Made by a program: the position numbers and the translations under genes. This document shows, piece by piece, positions 46,054 to 54,471 of a DNA stretch of 64,000 nt. The stretch comes from Tolypothrix brevis GSE-NOS-MK-07-07A (GTDB lineage Bacteria; Cyanobacteriota; Cyanobacteriia; Cyanobacteriales; Nostocaceae): positions 31,242 to 95,241 of the forward strand of contig JAHHIJ010000026.1 in assembly GCA_019358985.1 (NCBI GenBank), read 5' to 3'. The notes beneath the pieces were generated by a model that was given only the letters and a program-made list of their open reading frames with translations, was not told the DNA's origin and did not search any database. Within the stretch, counting starts at the first letter, position 1; each line of letters opens with the position of its first letter.

Positions 46054-46845
46054 ATGGAGGAAAGGTTACAAAAAATTTTATCTAAATGGGGCATAGCCTC
46101 AAGGCGGGAAGCCGAAGAAATGATTAGACTTAAGCGGGTGCGAATTAATGGCGCATTGGCGCACTTAGGTCAAAAAGCTGACCCGCTCACAGATACCATC
46201 ACAGTAGATGACAAGCCGATATCTGGGCTTGTGCGTCCAACTTTAATTTATCTGCTACTACACAAACCAGCCGGAATAGTTTCCACCTGCGACGATCCCC
46301 AAGGACGACCAACAGTCCTGCATCTACTACCGAAAGAATTAAGAGAAAATCAGGGCATTCATCCAGTTGGTCGTTTAGATGCATACTCAACAGGGGCATT
46401 AATACTGACAAATGACGGAAACTTAACATTTGGGTTAACTCATCCCAGCCACAGTATTCCTAAGACTTATCGTGTTTTGGTAAAAGGTCATCCTCCAGAA
46501 TCAGTGTTACAAAAATGGCGTCAGGGTGTGATGCTGGAGGGTAAAAAAACGCGATCGGCGCAAGTGCGTCTAAAAGAAAGTTTGGCAGATGAAAGCTGCC
46601 TAGAAATTGTTTTAAAGGAGGGAAGAAATCGTCAGATTCGCCGTGTAGCCGAACTGCTGGGATACCCAGTGATTAAACTACACCGCACAGCCATAGGTCA
46701 AATTCAATTAGAAAAGCCCGGAGAACCTTCCTTAGCTGAAGGTTCCTATCGTTCCCTAAAAGATGATGAGATTCGCTTTTTGCAGCAGCAAATTAAGCAC
46801 ATACCTATTAATGATTCCGCTGGGTTTAGGAGCATCAAACAATGA
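46054..46845 (+). CDS. Pseudouridine synthase, RsuA/RluB family
   Basis: 263 residues from MEERLQKILSKWGIASRREA. An S4 RNA-binding domain (1-60) is followed by the catalytic domain with HPVGRLDAYSTGALILTNDG (catalytic Asp) and VLKEGRNRQIRRVAELLGYPV. It isomerises specific rRNA uridines. The ATG at 46054 is chosen because the S4 domain begins there; the frame is open further upstream, to 45889, but that part overlaps the divergent DUF2993 gene and lacks homology. Its stop overlaps the start of the next gene (ATGATG/TGA). Confidence 0.92.
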   Translation: MEERLQKILSKWGIASRREAEEMIRLKRVRINGALAHLGQKADPLTDTITVDDKPISGLVRPTLIYLLLHKPAGIVSTCDDPQGRPTVLHLLPKELRENQGIHPVGRLDAYSTGALILTNDGNLTFGLTHPSHSIPKTYRVLVKGHPPESVLQKWRQGVMLEGKKTRSAQVRLKESLADESCLEIVLKEGRNRQIRRVAELLGYPVIKLHRTAIGQIQLEKPGEPSLAEGSYRSLKDDEIRFLQQQIKHIPINDSAGFRSIKQ

Positions 46846-47630
46846 TGAAATTACAAAAAAGCAAGGATGATAATCAACCAATAGTTTCTGTGGAGCAATT
46901 ACGAGCCGAAAAATTGGCAGAATTGGGTGGTCAACTTTGGGTAAAGCGTACTGAACAAGGTTTATCCTTAGATGAAATGGTCGCATTAACCATGATTTCC
47001 CGTCGATTGTTGCAAGCGATCGAAGAAGGTAATTTAGATAATTTGCCAGAACCAATTTATATTCGCGGTTTCATTAGCCAATTTGCTGATGCACTGGGGT
47101 TGGATGGAGCGGAATTTGCTAAAAGTTTCCCCGTCGGCTCAAATCGCGTTAACCTTACACCTGGTTGGAAACCTACACCCTTCGGTCAATTGCTGCGTCC
47201 TGTTCATCTTTATGTGCTTTACATCGGTTTGATTATCTGTTCTGTTAGCGGCTTGTCTCAATTGTTGAATAATGCCGCAATCCAAGCGAACAATAGCCAA
47301 AGCACCGAAACAGCACAGATTCAGCCGAAACAAATACCTACTGTGCAAATTCAACCTGTTAGCAATATCACCAGCAACGGAGAAACGGTGCAGATTGGTG
47401 TCACCTTAAAGGAGAAATCTTGGATTCGCGTAGTCGCTGATGGCAAAACTCAATTTGAAGGGGAATTGCCAGAAGGAACTCAACGCATTTGGAAAGCTCA
47501 AGATCAACTGACAGTCAGAGCCGGCAACGCTGGGGGTGTGTTGGTAAGTGTCAATAAAGAGCAAGCCAAGCCAATGGGAGATATTGGGAAAGTCAAAGAA
47601 GTCATAGTTGCTGCTAAGGCTGGAATTTGA
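46842..47630 (+). CDS. RodZ-like helix-turn-helix membrane protein
   Basis: 262 residues. A helix-turn-helix domain at about 18-90 (LGGQLWVKRTEQGLSLDEMVALTMISRRLLQAIEEG then PIYIRGFISQFADALGLD), one membrane helix at about 122-142 (LYVLYIGLIICSVSGLSQLL), a linker, and a C-terminal DUF4115 domain at about 175-250 (LKEKSWIRVVADGKTQFEGELPEGTQRIWKAQDQLTVRAGNAGGV). RodZ links MreB to the membrane for cell shape. It overlaps the pseudouridine synthase by 4 bp, so the two are cotranscribed. Confidence 0.88.
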   Translation: MMKLQKSKDDNQPIVSVEQLRAEKLAELGGQLWVKRTEQGLSLDEMVALTMISRRLLQAIEEGNLDNLPEPIYIRGFISQFADALGLDGAEFAKSFPVGSNRVNLTPGWKPTPFGQLLRPVHLYVLYIGLIICSVSGLSQLLNNAAIQANNSQSTETAQIQPKQIPTVQIQPVSNITSNGETVQIGVTLKEKSWIRVVADGKTQFEGELPEGTQRIWKAQDQLTVRAGNAGGVLVSVNKEQAKPMGDIGKVKEVIVAAKAGI

Positions 47631-47639
47631 TTTGAGGTG

Positions 47640-47725
47640 AGGAGGGGGAGAGGGAAAAGGGGACAAGGTGACAAGGTGAATTTCTCCCCCTGCCTCCCCT
47701 GCCTCCCCTGCCTCCCCCACTCCCC
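47640..47725. repeat. G-rich and CTGCCTCCC tract
   Basis: GGAGGGGGAGAGGGAAAAGG, GGGACAAGGTGACAAGGTG and CTGCCTCCCCTGCCTCCCC low-complexity units between convergent genes. The GGACAAGG unit also fills the insertion in the histidine kinase gene at 61.9 kb. Confidence 0.85.
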
Positions 47726-47727
47726 AC

Positions 47728-49236
47728 TTACTTCACTTGCGGAGCGCGACTGTAAAGGGTGGTGAGTTTTTTCAGCTTTGACCTTAATTCATGGGTTAAA
47801 GCTTCTGATTGATATCGCCATTCCCAGTTACCTTCGGCAACACTAGGGGTATTCATCCGTCCTTGGCTATCTAATCCTAAAAAATCTTGTAAGGGGATAA
47901 TTGCCTGATTCGCTACAGAACTTAAGGCAAGTCGAATTAAATCCCAGTGAATACCTTCAGGACTGACAGAACCTAAATAAAGCAATAAGTTTTGCTTTTC
48001 GTAATCCCCAGCTTGATTGAACCAGCCTATGGTTGTGTCGTTGTCGTGGGTGCCTGTGTAAACTACGCAATTGCGATTGTAATTGAATGGTAAAAAGCCA
48101 TTACCAGGATCGGAACCAAAGGCAAATTGCAAAACTTTCATCCCAGGAAACTCAAATTTGTCTCGCAGCGCTTCTACCTCCGGGGTGATTACTCCTAAAT
48201 CTTCTGCCAAGACTGGTAGCTTGCCTAATTTTTGTTTGATTTCCTCAAATAATTTGTCTCCCGGAGCTTTGATCCACTCTCCGTTTATGGCTGTTTCTTC
48301 ACCTTGTTTAACAGCCCAATAAGCTTCAAATCCGCGAAAGTGGTCAATGCGAATTACATCTATGTAATCCAGCATTGCTTCAAAGCGCTTCACCCACCAT
48401 TTAAAGTCTTGTTTTTCTAATTCATCCCACTTGTAAACTGGGTTGCCCCACAATTGACCGGTGGCGCTAAAGTAATCTGGTGGAACTCCAGCCATTAGCG
48501 AAGCTTCTCCTGTCTTTTCATCTAAGGAAAAAATATCCGGATTAGACCAGACATCAGCGCTGTCGTGAGCTACGTAGATGGGGATATCACCAATAATTTC
48601 TATCCCAGCCATGTTGGCGTAGTTCTTCAACTCAGACCACTGGCGGAAAAATTCATATTGGGTGTATTTGTAATAAAAAATCTCCGCGTCCATTTCTCGT
48701 CGAGCTCGATCCATTGCTTCTGGTTTACGCTGACGCACTTCTGGCTCCCAACTATACCAACTTCCGCCTGCGTTAGCATCTTTCAATGCCATAAATAAAG
48801 CGTAATCATCCAGCCAATAAGCTTTGATGTCACAAAAACCAGCAAATTCTTTTTGTTGTGTGGGTGCTGCTTGGGTTTTAAACTTCTCGCAGGCTTTCTT
48901 TAATAGCCCAACCTTAAATGGTACAACTTGCTCGTAGTTAACTTTATTGGGATCAAATTCTGGTAAATTAGCAAGGTCTTCTGATGATAGCAAACCTTGC
49001 TCTAGAAGCTTTTGGGGGCTGATGAGTAGAGTGTTCCCTGCTACTGCTGAATAAGAAGCATAAGGAGAATTACCGTAACCAGTTGGACCTAATGGCAGAA
49101 CTTGCCAATATTGTTGCTGAGTTTCTCTCAAAAAATCAATAAAGCTGTAAGCCTCTACCCCTAAGTCACCAATCCCGAATCGACTGGGAAAGGATGTGGG
49201 ATGAAGTAAAATACCGCTGGATCTGAAAAAAGGCAT
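47728..49236 (-). CDS. malQ: 4-alpha-glucanotransferase
   Basis: 502 residues from MPFFRSSGILLHPTSFPSRFG. GH77 disproportionating enzyme (amylomaltase) acting on glycogen-derived maltodextrins. Signature stretches: GDIPIYVAHDSADVWSNPDIF, VIRIDHFRGFEAYWAV (nucleophile Asp), LPVLAEDLGVITPEV (acid/base Glu) and YTGTHDNDT. The ATG at 49236 gives the typical N-terminus; starts up to 23 codons upstream (GTG at 49305, ATG at 49293) are possible but lack homology. Confidence 0.95.
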   Translation of the reverse strand: MPFFRSSGILLHPTSFPSRFGIGDLGVEAYSFIDFLRETQQQYWQVLPLGPTGYGNSPYASYSAVAGNTLLISPQKLLEQGLLSSEDLANLPEFDPNKVNYEQVVPFKVGLLKKACEKFKTQAAPTQQKEFAGFCDIKAYWLDDYALFMALKDANAGGSWYSWEPEVRQRKPEAMDRARREMDAEIFYYKYTQYEFFRQWSELKNYANMAGIEIIGDIPIYVAHDSADVWSNPDIFSLDEKTGEASLMAGVPPDYFSATGQLWGNPVYKWDELEKQDFKWWVKRFEAMLDYIDVIRIDHFRGFEAYWAVKQGEETAINGEWIKAPGDKLFEEIKQKLGKLPVLAEDLGVITPEVEALRDKFEFPGMKVLQFAFGSDPGNGFLPFNYNRNCVVYTGTHDNDTTIGWFNQAGDYEKQNLLLYLGSVSPEGIHWDLIRLALSSVANQAIIPLQDFLGLDSQGRMNTPSVAEGNWEWRYQSEALTHELRSKLKKLTTLYSRAPQVK

Positions 49237-49377
49237 TGCTTTACCTAAATTATGGGAAGATATGATTGTCACTACACGAGCTCGCGATCGCATAGAATTT
49301 ATCACGTAATAGTAGTTTGTTGTTGGTTGACAAGAAACTTCTAACAGAAGCGATGAATCGCGTCTCTACTTTTAACC

Positions 49378-49809
49378 ATGTCTTACCGCAATCCGGCTCC
49401 GACAGTTGATATCATCATCGAATTGGTCGATCGCCCTCATCGCCCAATAGTGTTAATCGAAAGACATAATTCTCCTTTAGGTTGGGCAATTCCTGGTGGT
49501 TTTGTTGATTATGGGGAAAGTGTGGAGGTGGCAGCGCGGCGGGAAGCCCTGGAGGAGACGGGTTTGCAGGTAGAATTAATTGAGCAATTTTTGGTGTATT
49601 CTGACCCGAATCGCGATCGCCGTCAACACACAATAAGCATTGTGTTTTTAGCGACAGCGAGGGGTGAACTAAATGCGGGGGATGATGCGAAAAGTGTAGG
49701 GATATTTGAGTTTTGGTGTGTGCCTGGTAATTTATGTTTTGACCACGATCGCATTTTGCGCGATTATTGGCATTATCGGCATTATGGTATACGTCCCAGG
49801 TTGGGGTAG
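49378..49809 (+). CDS. Nudix hydrolase
   Basis: 143 residues. An intact Nudix box, [25 protein letters not shown], at about 38-62 gives metal-dependent hydrolysis of a nucleoside diphosphate linked to another group; substrate not predictable. The start is ATG at 49378; a decayed half of a constant-arm palindrome (GCGTCTCTAC) lies directly upstream. The RidA gene starts 42 bp downstream. Confidence 0.92.
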   Translation: MSYRNPAPTVDIIIELVDRPHRPIVLIERHNSPLGWAIPGGFVDYGESVEVAARREALEETGLQVELIEQFLVYSDPNRDRRQHTISIVFLATARGELNAGDDAKSVGIFEFWCVPGNLCFDHDRILRDYWHYRHYGIRPRLG

Positions 49810-49811
49810 AG

Positions 49812-49850
49812 TAACGAACCGCCAAGTCGCCAAGGGCGCAGAGGAGAGAA
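49812..49850. repeat. Intergenic AACCGCCAAG...GCGCAGAGG repeat
   Basis: AACGAACCGCCAAGTCGCC and AAGGGCGCAGAGGAGAG, a piece of the dispersed AACCGCAGAG-type repeat; its last bases supply GAGAG in the position of a ribosome-binding site for ridA. Confidence 0.65.
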
Positions 49851-49851
49851 G

Positions 49852-50241
49852 ATGAGTAAGAGGGTGATTAGGACTACTGATGCACCGGCGCCGGTGGGTC
49901 CTTATAATCAAGCGATCGCTGTTTCTGGTGATTTGGTGTTTGTGGCAGGGCAAATTCCCCTTGATGCAGCTTCGGGGGAGATTGTTGGGGTGAGTGATGT
50001 GACGCGGCAAACACAGCAGGTGATGGCGAATTTGGAGGCGATTCTGAAAGCTTCTGGGGCGGGGTTTGATGATGTGGTGAAGACCACTGTGTTTTTAGCT
50101 GATATGAATGATTTTGCAGCGATGAATGCTGTTTATGCTTCGTTTTTTGATGAAGCGATCGCGCCGGCGCGTGCTTGTGTACAGGTGTCGCGTTTACCTA
50201 AGGATGTTTTGGTGGAGATTGATTGTATCGCGGTGATTTAA
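49852..50241 (+). CDS. ridA: RidA-family reactive intermediate deaminase
   Basis: 129 residues. It hydrolyses reactive enamine/imine products of PLP enzymes. VGPYNQAIAVSGDLVFVAGQIPLD, VTRQTQQVMANLEAILKASG, VKTTVFLADMNDFAAMN and PARACVQVSRLPKDVLVEIDCIA (with the conserved Arg) are the standard blocks. It follows the Nudix gene closely and ends in a hairpin. Confidence 0.95.
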   Translation: MSKRVIRTTDAPAPVGPYNQAIAVSGDLVFVAGQIPLDAASGEIVGVSDVTRQTQQVMANLEAILKASGAGFDDVVKTTVFLADMNDFAAMNAVYASFFDEAIAPARACVQVSRLPKDVLVEIDCIAVI

Positions 50242-50262
50242 GGGTTTCAAACCCCTTAAATC
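50235..50262 (+). terminator. Hairpin overlapping the ridA stop
   Basis: GATTTAAGGG, loop TTTCAAAC, CCCTTAAATC: a 10-bp perfect stem that includes the stop codon. No T-run. Confidence 0.65.
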
Positions 50263-50331
50263 AAGGACGCGCATTCCTGACTGCGATCGCTTGTTAAACT
50301 TGAGGAGAGCAGTAAACAAGTCAAAAAAACA

Positions 50332-50514
50332 ATGGATATACAGGCTATAAAAGAACGAATCGCTGTAGTAGAAAGCAAACGCGAGTATTTGCTGAGTCTC
50401 TTGGAGCAGCCAAACTTGGGAACTTTAAAAATTGATGTAAATCAGGCTTTAGAAGAAATGGATGATTTAATAGACGAATTTAGACGCACCTTTCCACAAA
50501 CAGAAAGCAATTAA
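50332..50514 (+). CDS. Small conserved helical protein
   Basis: 60 residues: MDIQAIKERIAVVESKREYL, then LLEQPNLGTLKIDVNQALEEMDDLIDEFRRTFP. Two amphipathic helices are likely, with no cysteines or membrane segment. A conserved cyanobacterial small protein from general recollection; function unknown. ATG at 50332. Confidence 0.68.
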   Translation: MDIQAIKERIAVVESKREYLLSLLEQPNLGTLKIDVNQALEEMDDLIDEFRRTFPQTESN

Positions 50515-50604
50515 GCGGACTTCTGCGACGATATAATACTAAATTACGTCGGTTGAAGCATGAATTTAGACTTCAATCGACGCCTTTAAACGTTACCATA
50601 TTTC

Positions 50605-51057
50605 CTAAATATCTGTTGTTCGATTTCCCACTGGGTTTATGTATTGTGCAACGGATCGATCGCTTGCACGCTGCCCTAATTGCTTAACCAAATCAATTAG
50701 TTCCCTAGTGGGTACATCTTTTTTGCAGAAAGCATCCAAACTACTCATTGCTTTTTTATCGAGCAACCTCGCGTCTTCCACTGAAGAATAAGCAATGATT
50801 TGAGTCTCAGGGGAAATTGCTTTAATATGACCAGAAGCAGACCAACCATCCATCACTGGCATTTGTAAATCTAAAACAATCACATCTGGTTGGTGACGCT
50901 TAACCATTTCCACTGCTTCTAGACCATTACTGGCTAAACCTATAACTTCAATATTTTCTTGGCACGAAAAAACCAATTGCAATGTTAAACGAGTCAATTC
51001 GTGATCGTCAACCACTAAAATACGTACAATAGAAGATTTACAAGATAGCATTAACAT
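50605..51057 (-). CDS. Single-domain response regulator
   Basis: 150 residues. One receiver domain: VRILVVDDHELTRLTLQLVF (acidic pair), PDVIVLDLQMPVMDGWSA (phospho-Asp), IIAYSSVEDARLL (Ser) and CKKDVPTRELIDLV (Lys-containing). There is no output domain, as in chemotaxis CheY-like or phosphorelay carriers. No histidine kinase adjoins. Starts at 51057 or at the next ATG two codons later. Confidence 0.9.
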   Translation of the reverse strand: MLMLSCKSSIVRILVVDDHELTRLTLQLVFSCQENIEVIGLASNGLEAVEMVKRHQPDVIVLDLQMPVMDGWSASGHIKAISPETQIIAYSSVEDARLLDKKAMSSLDAFCKKDVPTRELIDLVKQLGQRASDRSVAQYINPVGNRTTDI

Positions 51058-51255
51058 TAAAGGGAACCACTAAGTACTATAACTTTTATAGTTTATGAGA
51101 AGTAGTAGTGGCACTGTCTCTATCTTATGGTTGAATAATTGCTATGTATTTATAGATATTAATCAGATCGCTGAAGCCAAAATTAAAGTTTTATTAAAAA
51201 ACTTGCGAAATGCAAGTTATCTATGTTTTCGGAAATGTTTTGAATCGATCATATT

Positions 51256-53427
51256 TTAGGCAATGCTATTTGAGCGCAATGCCATAGACATAAGAATTTT
51301 TTGTGAGTGAGATTCTGGACAATCCTCACCTGGATGACGTTGAATATAACTGCCATCAGGCTGTAAATCCCAAGCTTGGCGGTTATCTGCCATCATAATT
51401 CCTAAAACTTCTTGCAAATCTTTCGCAATATCTGGTTCTCGGACTGGAGTAATTACTTCTACCCGACGATCCAAATTGCGACCCATCCAGTCAGCGCTAC
51501 CGATGTAAATTTCTTCTTCTCCATTGTTATGGAAGTAAAAAATACGAGAATGTTCCAAAAAGCGTCCGACAATACTAATAATGCGAATATTTTCACTGAT
51601 ATCTTTAAGACCTGGGCGCAAACAACAAACACCGCGCACAATTAAGTCAATTTGCACTTTAGCGCGAGAAGCTTCGTATAAAGTGGCAATAATTTGAGGA
51701 TCTACTAAAGAATTCATTTTAGCAACAATGCGCCCAGATAATCCATTTTGAACATGATGAATTTCGCGATGAATTAGAGCCAAAAAGCGATCGCGCATAT
51801 TCACCGGGGCAACTAACAACTGACGATAAGACTTTTGCCGAGAATATCCAGTCAAAAAATTAAACACATCTGTCACATCAGCACCTAATTCTTCCCGACA
51901 GCTGAACAACCCAAAATCTGTGTAAAGTCGGGCAGTTTTCGGGTTATAATTACCAGTACCAATATGCACGTAGCGCATAATCCGGTCGTGTTCGCGGCGC
52001 ACCACCAGAACAATTTTACTATGGGTTTTCAGACCTACCAAACCATAGACAACGTGAACACCAACTCTTTCTAATCGTCTTGCCCAATAAATATTATTTT
52101 CTTCATCAAACCGCGCTTTGAGTTCCACCAATACAGATACTTGCTTACCATTTTCAGCAGCATCAATTAAGGCATTAACTATTGGTGAGTCACCAGAAGT
52201 GCGGTAAAGAGTCATTTTAATCGCCAATACGCCTGGATCGTGTGCCGCATGGGTAATAAAGCGTACTACCGAGGTAGTAAAAGATTGATAGGGATGGTGT
52301 ACGAGTAAATCGCGTTCTCGAATCACCGCAAAAAAGTCTCTGCCATCCTCTACCGCTGACATACCTGGTTCTACAGTTGCTTCCTTAATTCGCTGTAAAC
52401 GTGGGTGTAATACAGATTGCCACGGTTCATCTTTGAGTTCTGGCAGCGGTAATGCCATAAAATACATTAAATCCCGCAGTCCCAAAAGACCGTCTACTTC
52501 ATAAACATCGCTTTCTGCTAATTCTAAATCTAGCATTAGTCGCGATCGCACGCTTTCGGGAGTTTGGGATTGAATTTCTAGCCGTACCGGACTTCCCCCA
52601 AAGCGGCGTTTTCGTAATTCTTGTTCAATTGCTAACAACAAATCGTCAGCTTCATCCTCTTCTAATGCCAAATCAGCATCGCGAGTAATGCGGAAAGGAT
52701 GATATTCTTGAATAGTCATGCCTGGAAATAGAGATTCCAGATTATGAGCTATAGCCTGTTCTAAAGGTACACCAGTCCAATTCGCAGGTTGTCCGTCGTG
52801 GTGAATTCCCAACTCTGGCGGTAAAGACAAAAATCGTGGTAAGACTTTCGGACTCGGTACTTTGACTCTAGCAAAAAATTCTTCCTCAGTTTCTGGGTTT
52901 TTAATCACAACAGCCAGATTCAAACTGAGATTGGAAATATAAGGAAAAGGATGGCTTGGATCAACAGCAAGGGGAGTCAGAACTGGAAAAATTTGTTCGT
53001 TAAAATAATTATCTAGATAACTTCGCTGTTTTTGAGTCAATTGTATGTAATCCAAAATATGGATACCATGACTTGCCAGCTTAAATTTTAATATTTGCTC
53101 AAATTGTTGGTGCTGTTGCGTTACCGCAGGACGCAATCTTAAACTAATATCATCTAATTGTTGTTGCGGGGTGCGACCATCAGGAGTTAACAGACTGACT
53201 TTCGCTTCTACCTGCTGCTTTAAGGCTGCAACGCGCACCATAAAAAACTCATCCAGGTTAGAACCAAAAATTGCGAGAAATTTGAGACGTTCTAAAAGGG
53301 GTGTTCGCTCATCACAGGCTTCATGCAACACCCGACGATTAAACTCTAACCAGCTTAACTCGCGGTTAAGGTAATATTGTGGATCACTAAGACTTACTTG
53401 TTGAGCAATTTTCTTAGATTTTGACAT
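51256..53427 (-). CDS. ppk: Polyphosphate kinase 1
   Basis: 723 residues. It polymerises the terminal phosphate of ATP into polyphosphate. N-terminal LNRELSWLEFNRRVLHEA and FLAIFGSNLDEFFMVRVA; the PLD-like core HSKIVLVVRREHDRIMRYVHIGTGNYN with the autophosphorylated His; and the second HKD-like region (FYFHNNGEEEIYIGSADWMGRNLDRRVEV). Length and motifs are complete. Confidence 0.97.
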   Translation of the reverse strand: MSKSKKIAQQVSLSDPQYYLNRELSWLEFNRRVLHEACDERTPLLERLKFLAIFGSNLDEFFMVRVAALKQQVEAKVSLLTPDGRTPQQQLDDISLRLRPAVTQQHQQFEQILKFKLASHGIHILDYIQLTQKQRSYLDNYFNEQIFPVLTPLAVDPSHPFPYISNLSLNLAVVIKNPETEEEFFARVKVPSPKVLPRFLSLPPELGIHHDGQPANWTGVPLEQAIAHNLESLFPGMTIQEYHPFRITRDADLALEEDEADDLLLAIEQELRKRRFGGSPVRLEIQSQTPESVRSRLMLDLELAESDVYEVDGLLGLRDLMYFMALPLPELKDEPWQSVLHPRLQRIKEATVEPGMSAVEDGRDFFAVIRERDLLVHHPYQSFTTSVVRFITHAAHDPGVLAIKMTLYRTSGDSPIVNALIDAAENGKQVSVLVELKARFDEENNIYWARRLERVGVHVVYGLVGLKTHSKIVLVVRREHDRIMRYVHIGTGNYNPKTARLYTDFGLFSCREELGADVTDVFNFLTGYSRQKSYRQLLVAPVNMRDRFLALIHREIHHVQNGLSGRIVAKMNSLVDPQIIATLYEASRAKVQIDLIVRGVCCLRPGLKDISENIRIISIVGRFLEHSRIFYFHNNGEEEIYIGSADWMGRNLDRRVEVITPVREPDIAKDLQEVLGIMMADNRQAWDLQPDGSYIQRHPGEDCPESHSQKILMSMALRSNSIA

Positions 53428-53491
53428 GATTATTTAGGATAGACAGCAACCCATATAAATATAGATTAAATTGAGCGATCTTTTCTATCTT

Positions 53492-53613
53492 AGGACTTAC
53501 GCAACTGGCACATAATCTTCTCGTAGTAGGCACTAAAGTGCCTAAAATAAGCGCTAAAGCGCTTACTACGAGTTTATATTTATGTTTTTCGTGTGACAGT
53601 TGCGCTCATTCCT
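53492..53613. mobile_element. MITE-like element with a three-way-junction core
   Basis: Imperfect terminal inverted repeats, AGGACTTACGCAACTGGCAC against the complement of GTGTGACAGTTGCGCTCATTCCT. Inside, CTCGTAGTA (53520-53528) pairs with TACTACGAG (53564-53572) and encloses two perfect hairpins, GGCACTAAAGTGCC and AGCGCTAAAGCGCT. The left end matches the 193-bp MITE at 26582. Confidence 0.78.
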
Positions 53614-53648
53614 GTATCTATAAGGAGACAAGGGGGATTTTAATTACT

Positions 53649-54062
53649 TTATGATGGTAAAATTTGAAATCCAGCTTGATAAAAATGATTATCTAAGGTT
53701 AAAGCTGTAACAATCTCTCGTTGTTGCATAACGATAAATGATAAACAATCAGTCAGAGAATAAGATTTATCTTTATACTTTTGAAAATATTCCCATCCCT
53801 GATTAAATAGAGTTTGATCAATTTCGATTAATTCTATATCAGGACTTTCCAATAATCGATTACCAACTTCAACTGCTTTATCATGAAGGTTTCGACTATT
53901 AAAAAAAGTAACAACTTCATCAAAAATGTATGTTGTTGTTATTAAAAAAGGTTTTACTTTTATTAAAGTAGCCCAATTTTGTAATACTTTTTCATGAGCA
54001 TCTTCATTTTTGATTTCCAGAGCTAAAATATAGCTGGTATCTAAAAAGTAGATATTTTTCAT
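53649..54062 (-). CDS. PIN-domain toxin (VapC-like)
   Basis: 137 residues. The PIN active-site acids are visible: FLDTSYILAL (Asp near 8), FDEVVTFF (Glu/Asp near 48), SLTDCLSFIVMQ (Asp near 105) and LDNHFYQAG (Asp near 122). Such toxins cut RNA. It overlaps the upstream antitoxin gene by 4 bp (ATGA), the classical toxin-antitoxin arrangement. Confidence 0.9.
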   Translation of the reverse strand: MKNIYFLDTSYILALEIKNEDAHEKVLQNWATLIKVKPFLITTTYIFDEVVTFFNSRNLHDKAVEVGNRLLESPDIELIEIDQTLFNQGWEYFQKYKDKSYSLTDCLSFIVMQQREIVTALTLDNHFYQAGFQILPS

Positions 54063-54268
54063 GGGTTATAGAGATAATGATCGTGGTTAATTGCACCATC
54101 TTTTACATCACATTTCACAGGATTTGAACCTAAATCCCAAATAGAAGATGTTTCTTTGATGCTAGTAATAATAATTTTTCCATGCTCTTGAACAATCTCA
54201 AATTCTTGGTTTTCTCCTAATAGTTCTTTAGGAATTAATAAGCCTTTTTCTGTTGCTGTTAATTTCAT
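54059..54268 (-). CDS. AbrB-like antitoxin
   Basis: 69 residues. MKLTATEKGLLIPKELLGENQEFEIVQEHGKIII is a swapped-hairpin (AbrB/MazE-like) DNA-binding start, with a flexible C-terminus (KDGAINHDHYLYNP) that would block the toxin. Its stop overlaps the PIN toxin start by 4 bp. Such antitoxins usually repress their own operon; no operator was identified. Confidence 0.85.
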   Translation of the reverse strand: MKLTATEKGLLIPKELLGENQEFEIVQEHGKIIITSIKETSSIWDLGSNPVKCDVKDGAINHDHYLYNP

Positions 54269-54471
54269 GTTTAATTACCTCGATTGATTTTGTAAGTTAA
54301 TCAAATGAATTTGCTTTGTAGCAGAGTAGGTAGATAATCCCTACTAAACTGAGAAAAAGATTATTTTAGGAAAGCTCTTGTATAGAGTTCTGCCTTATTG
54401 TACAGACCTGTCTATTGATTGGTCAACTTAAAACTAACTCTTCAGTTCCTAATCCCCCTTGTCCCTGTGTT

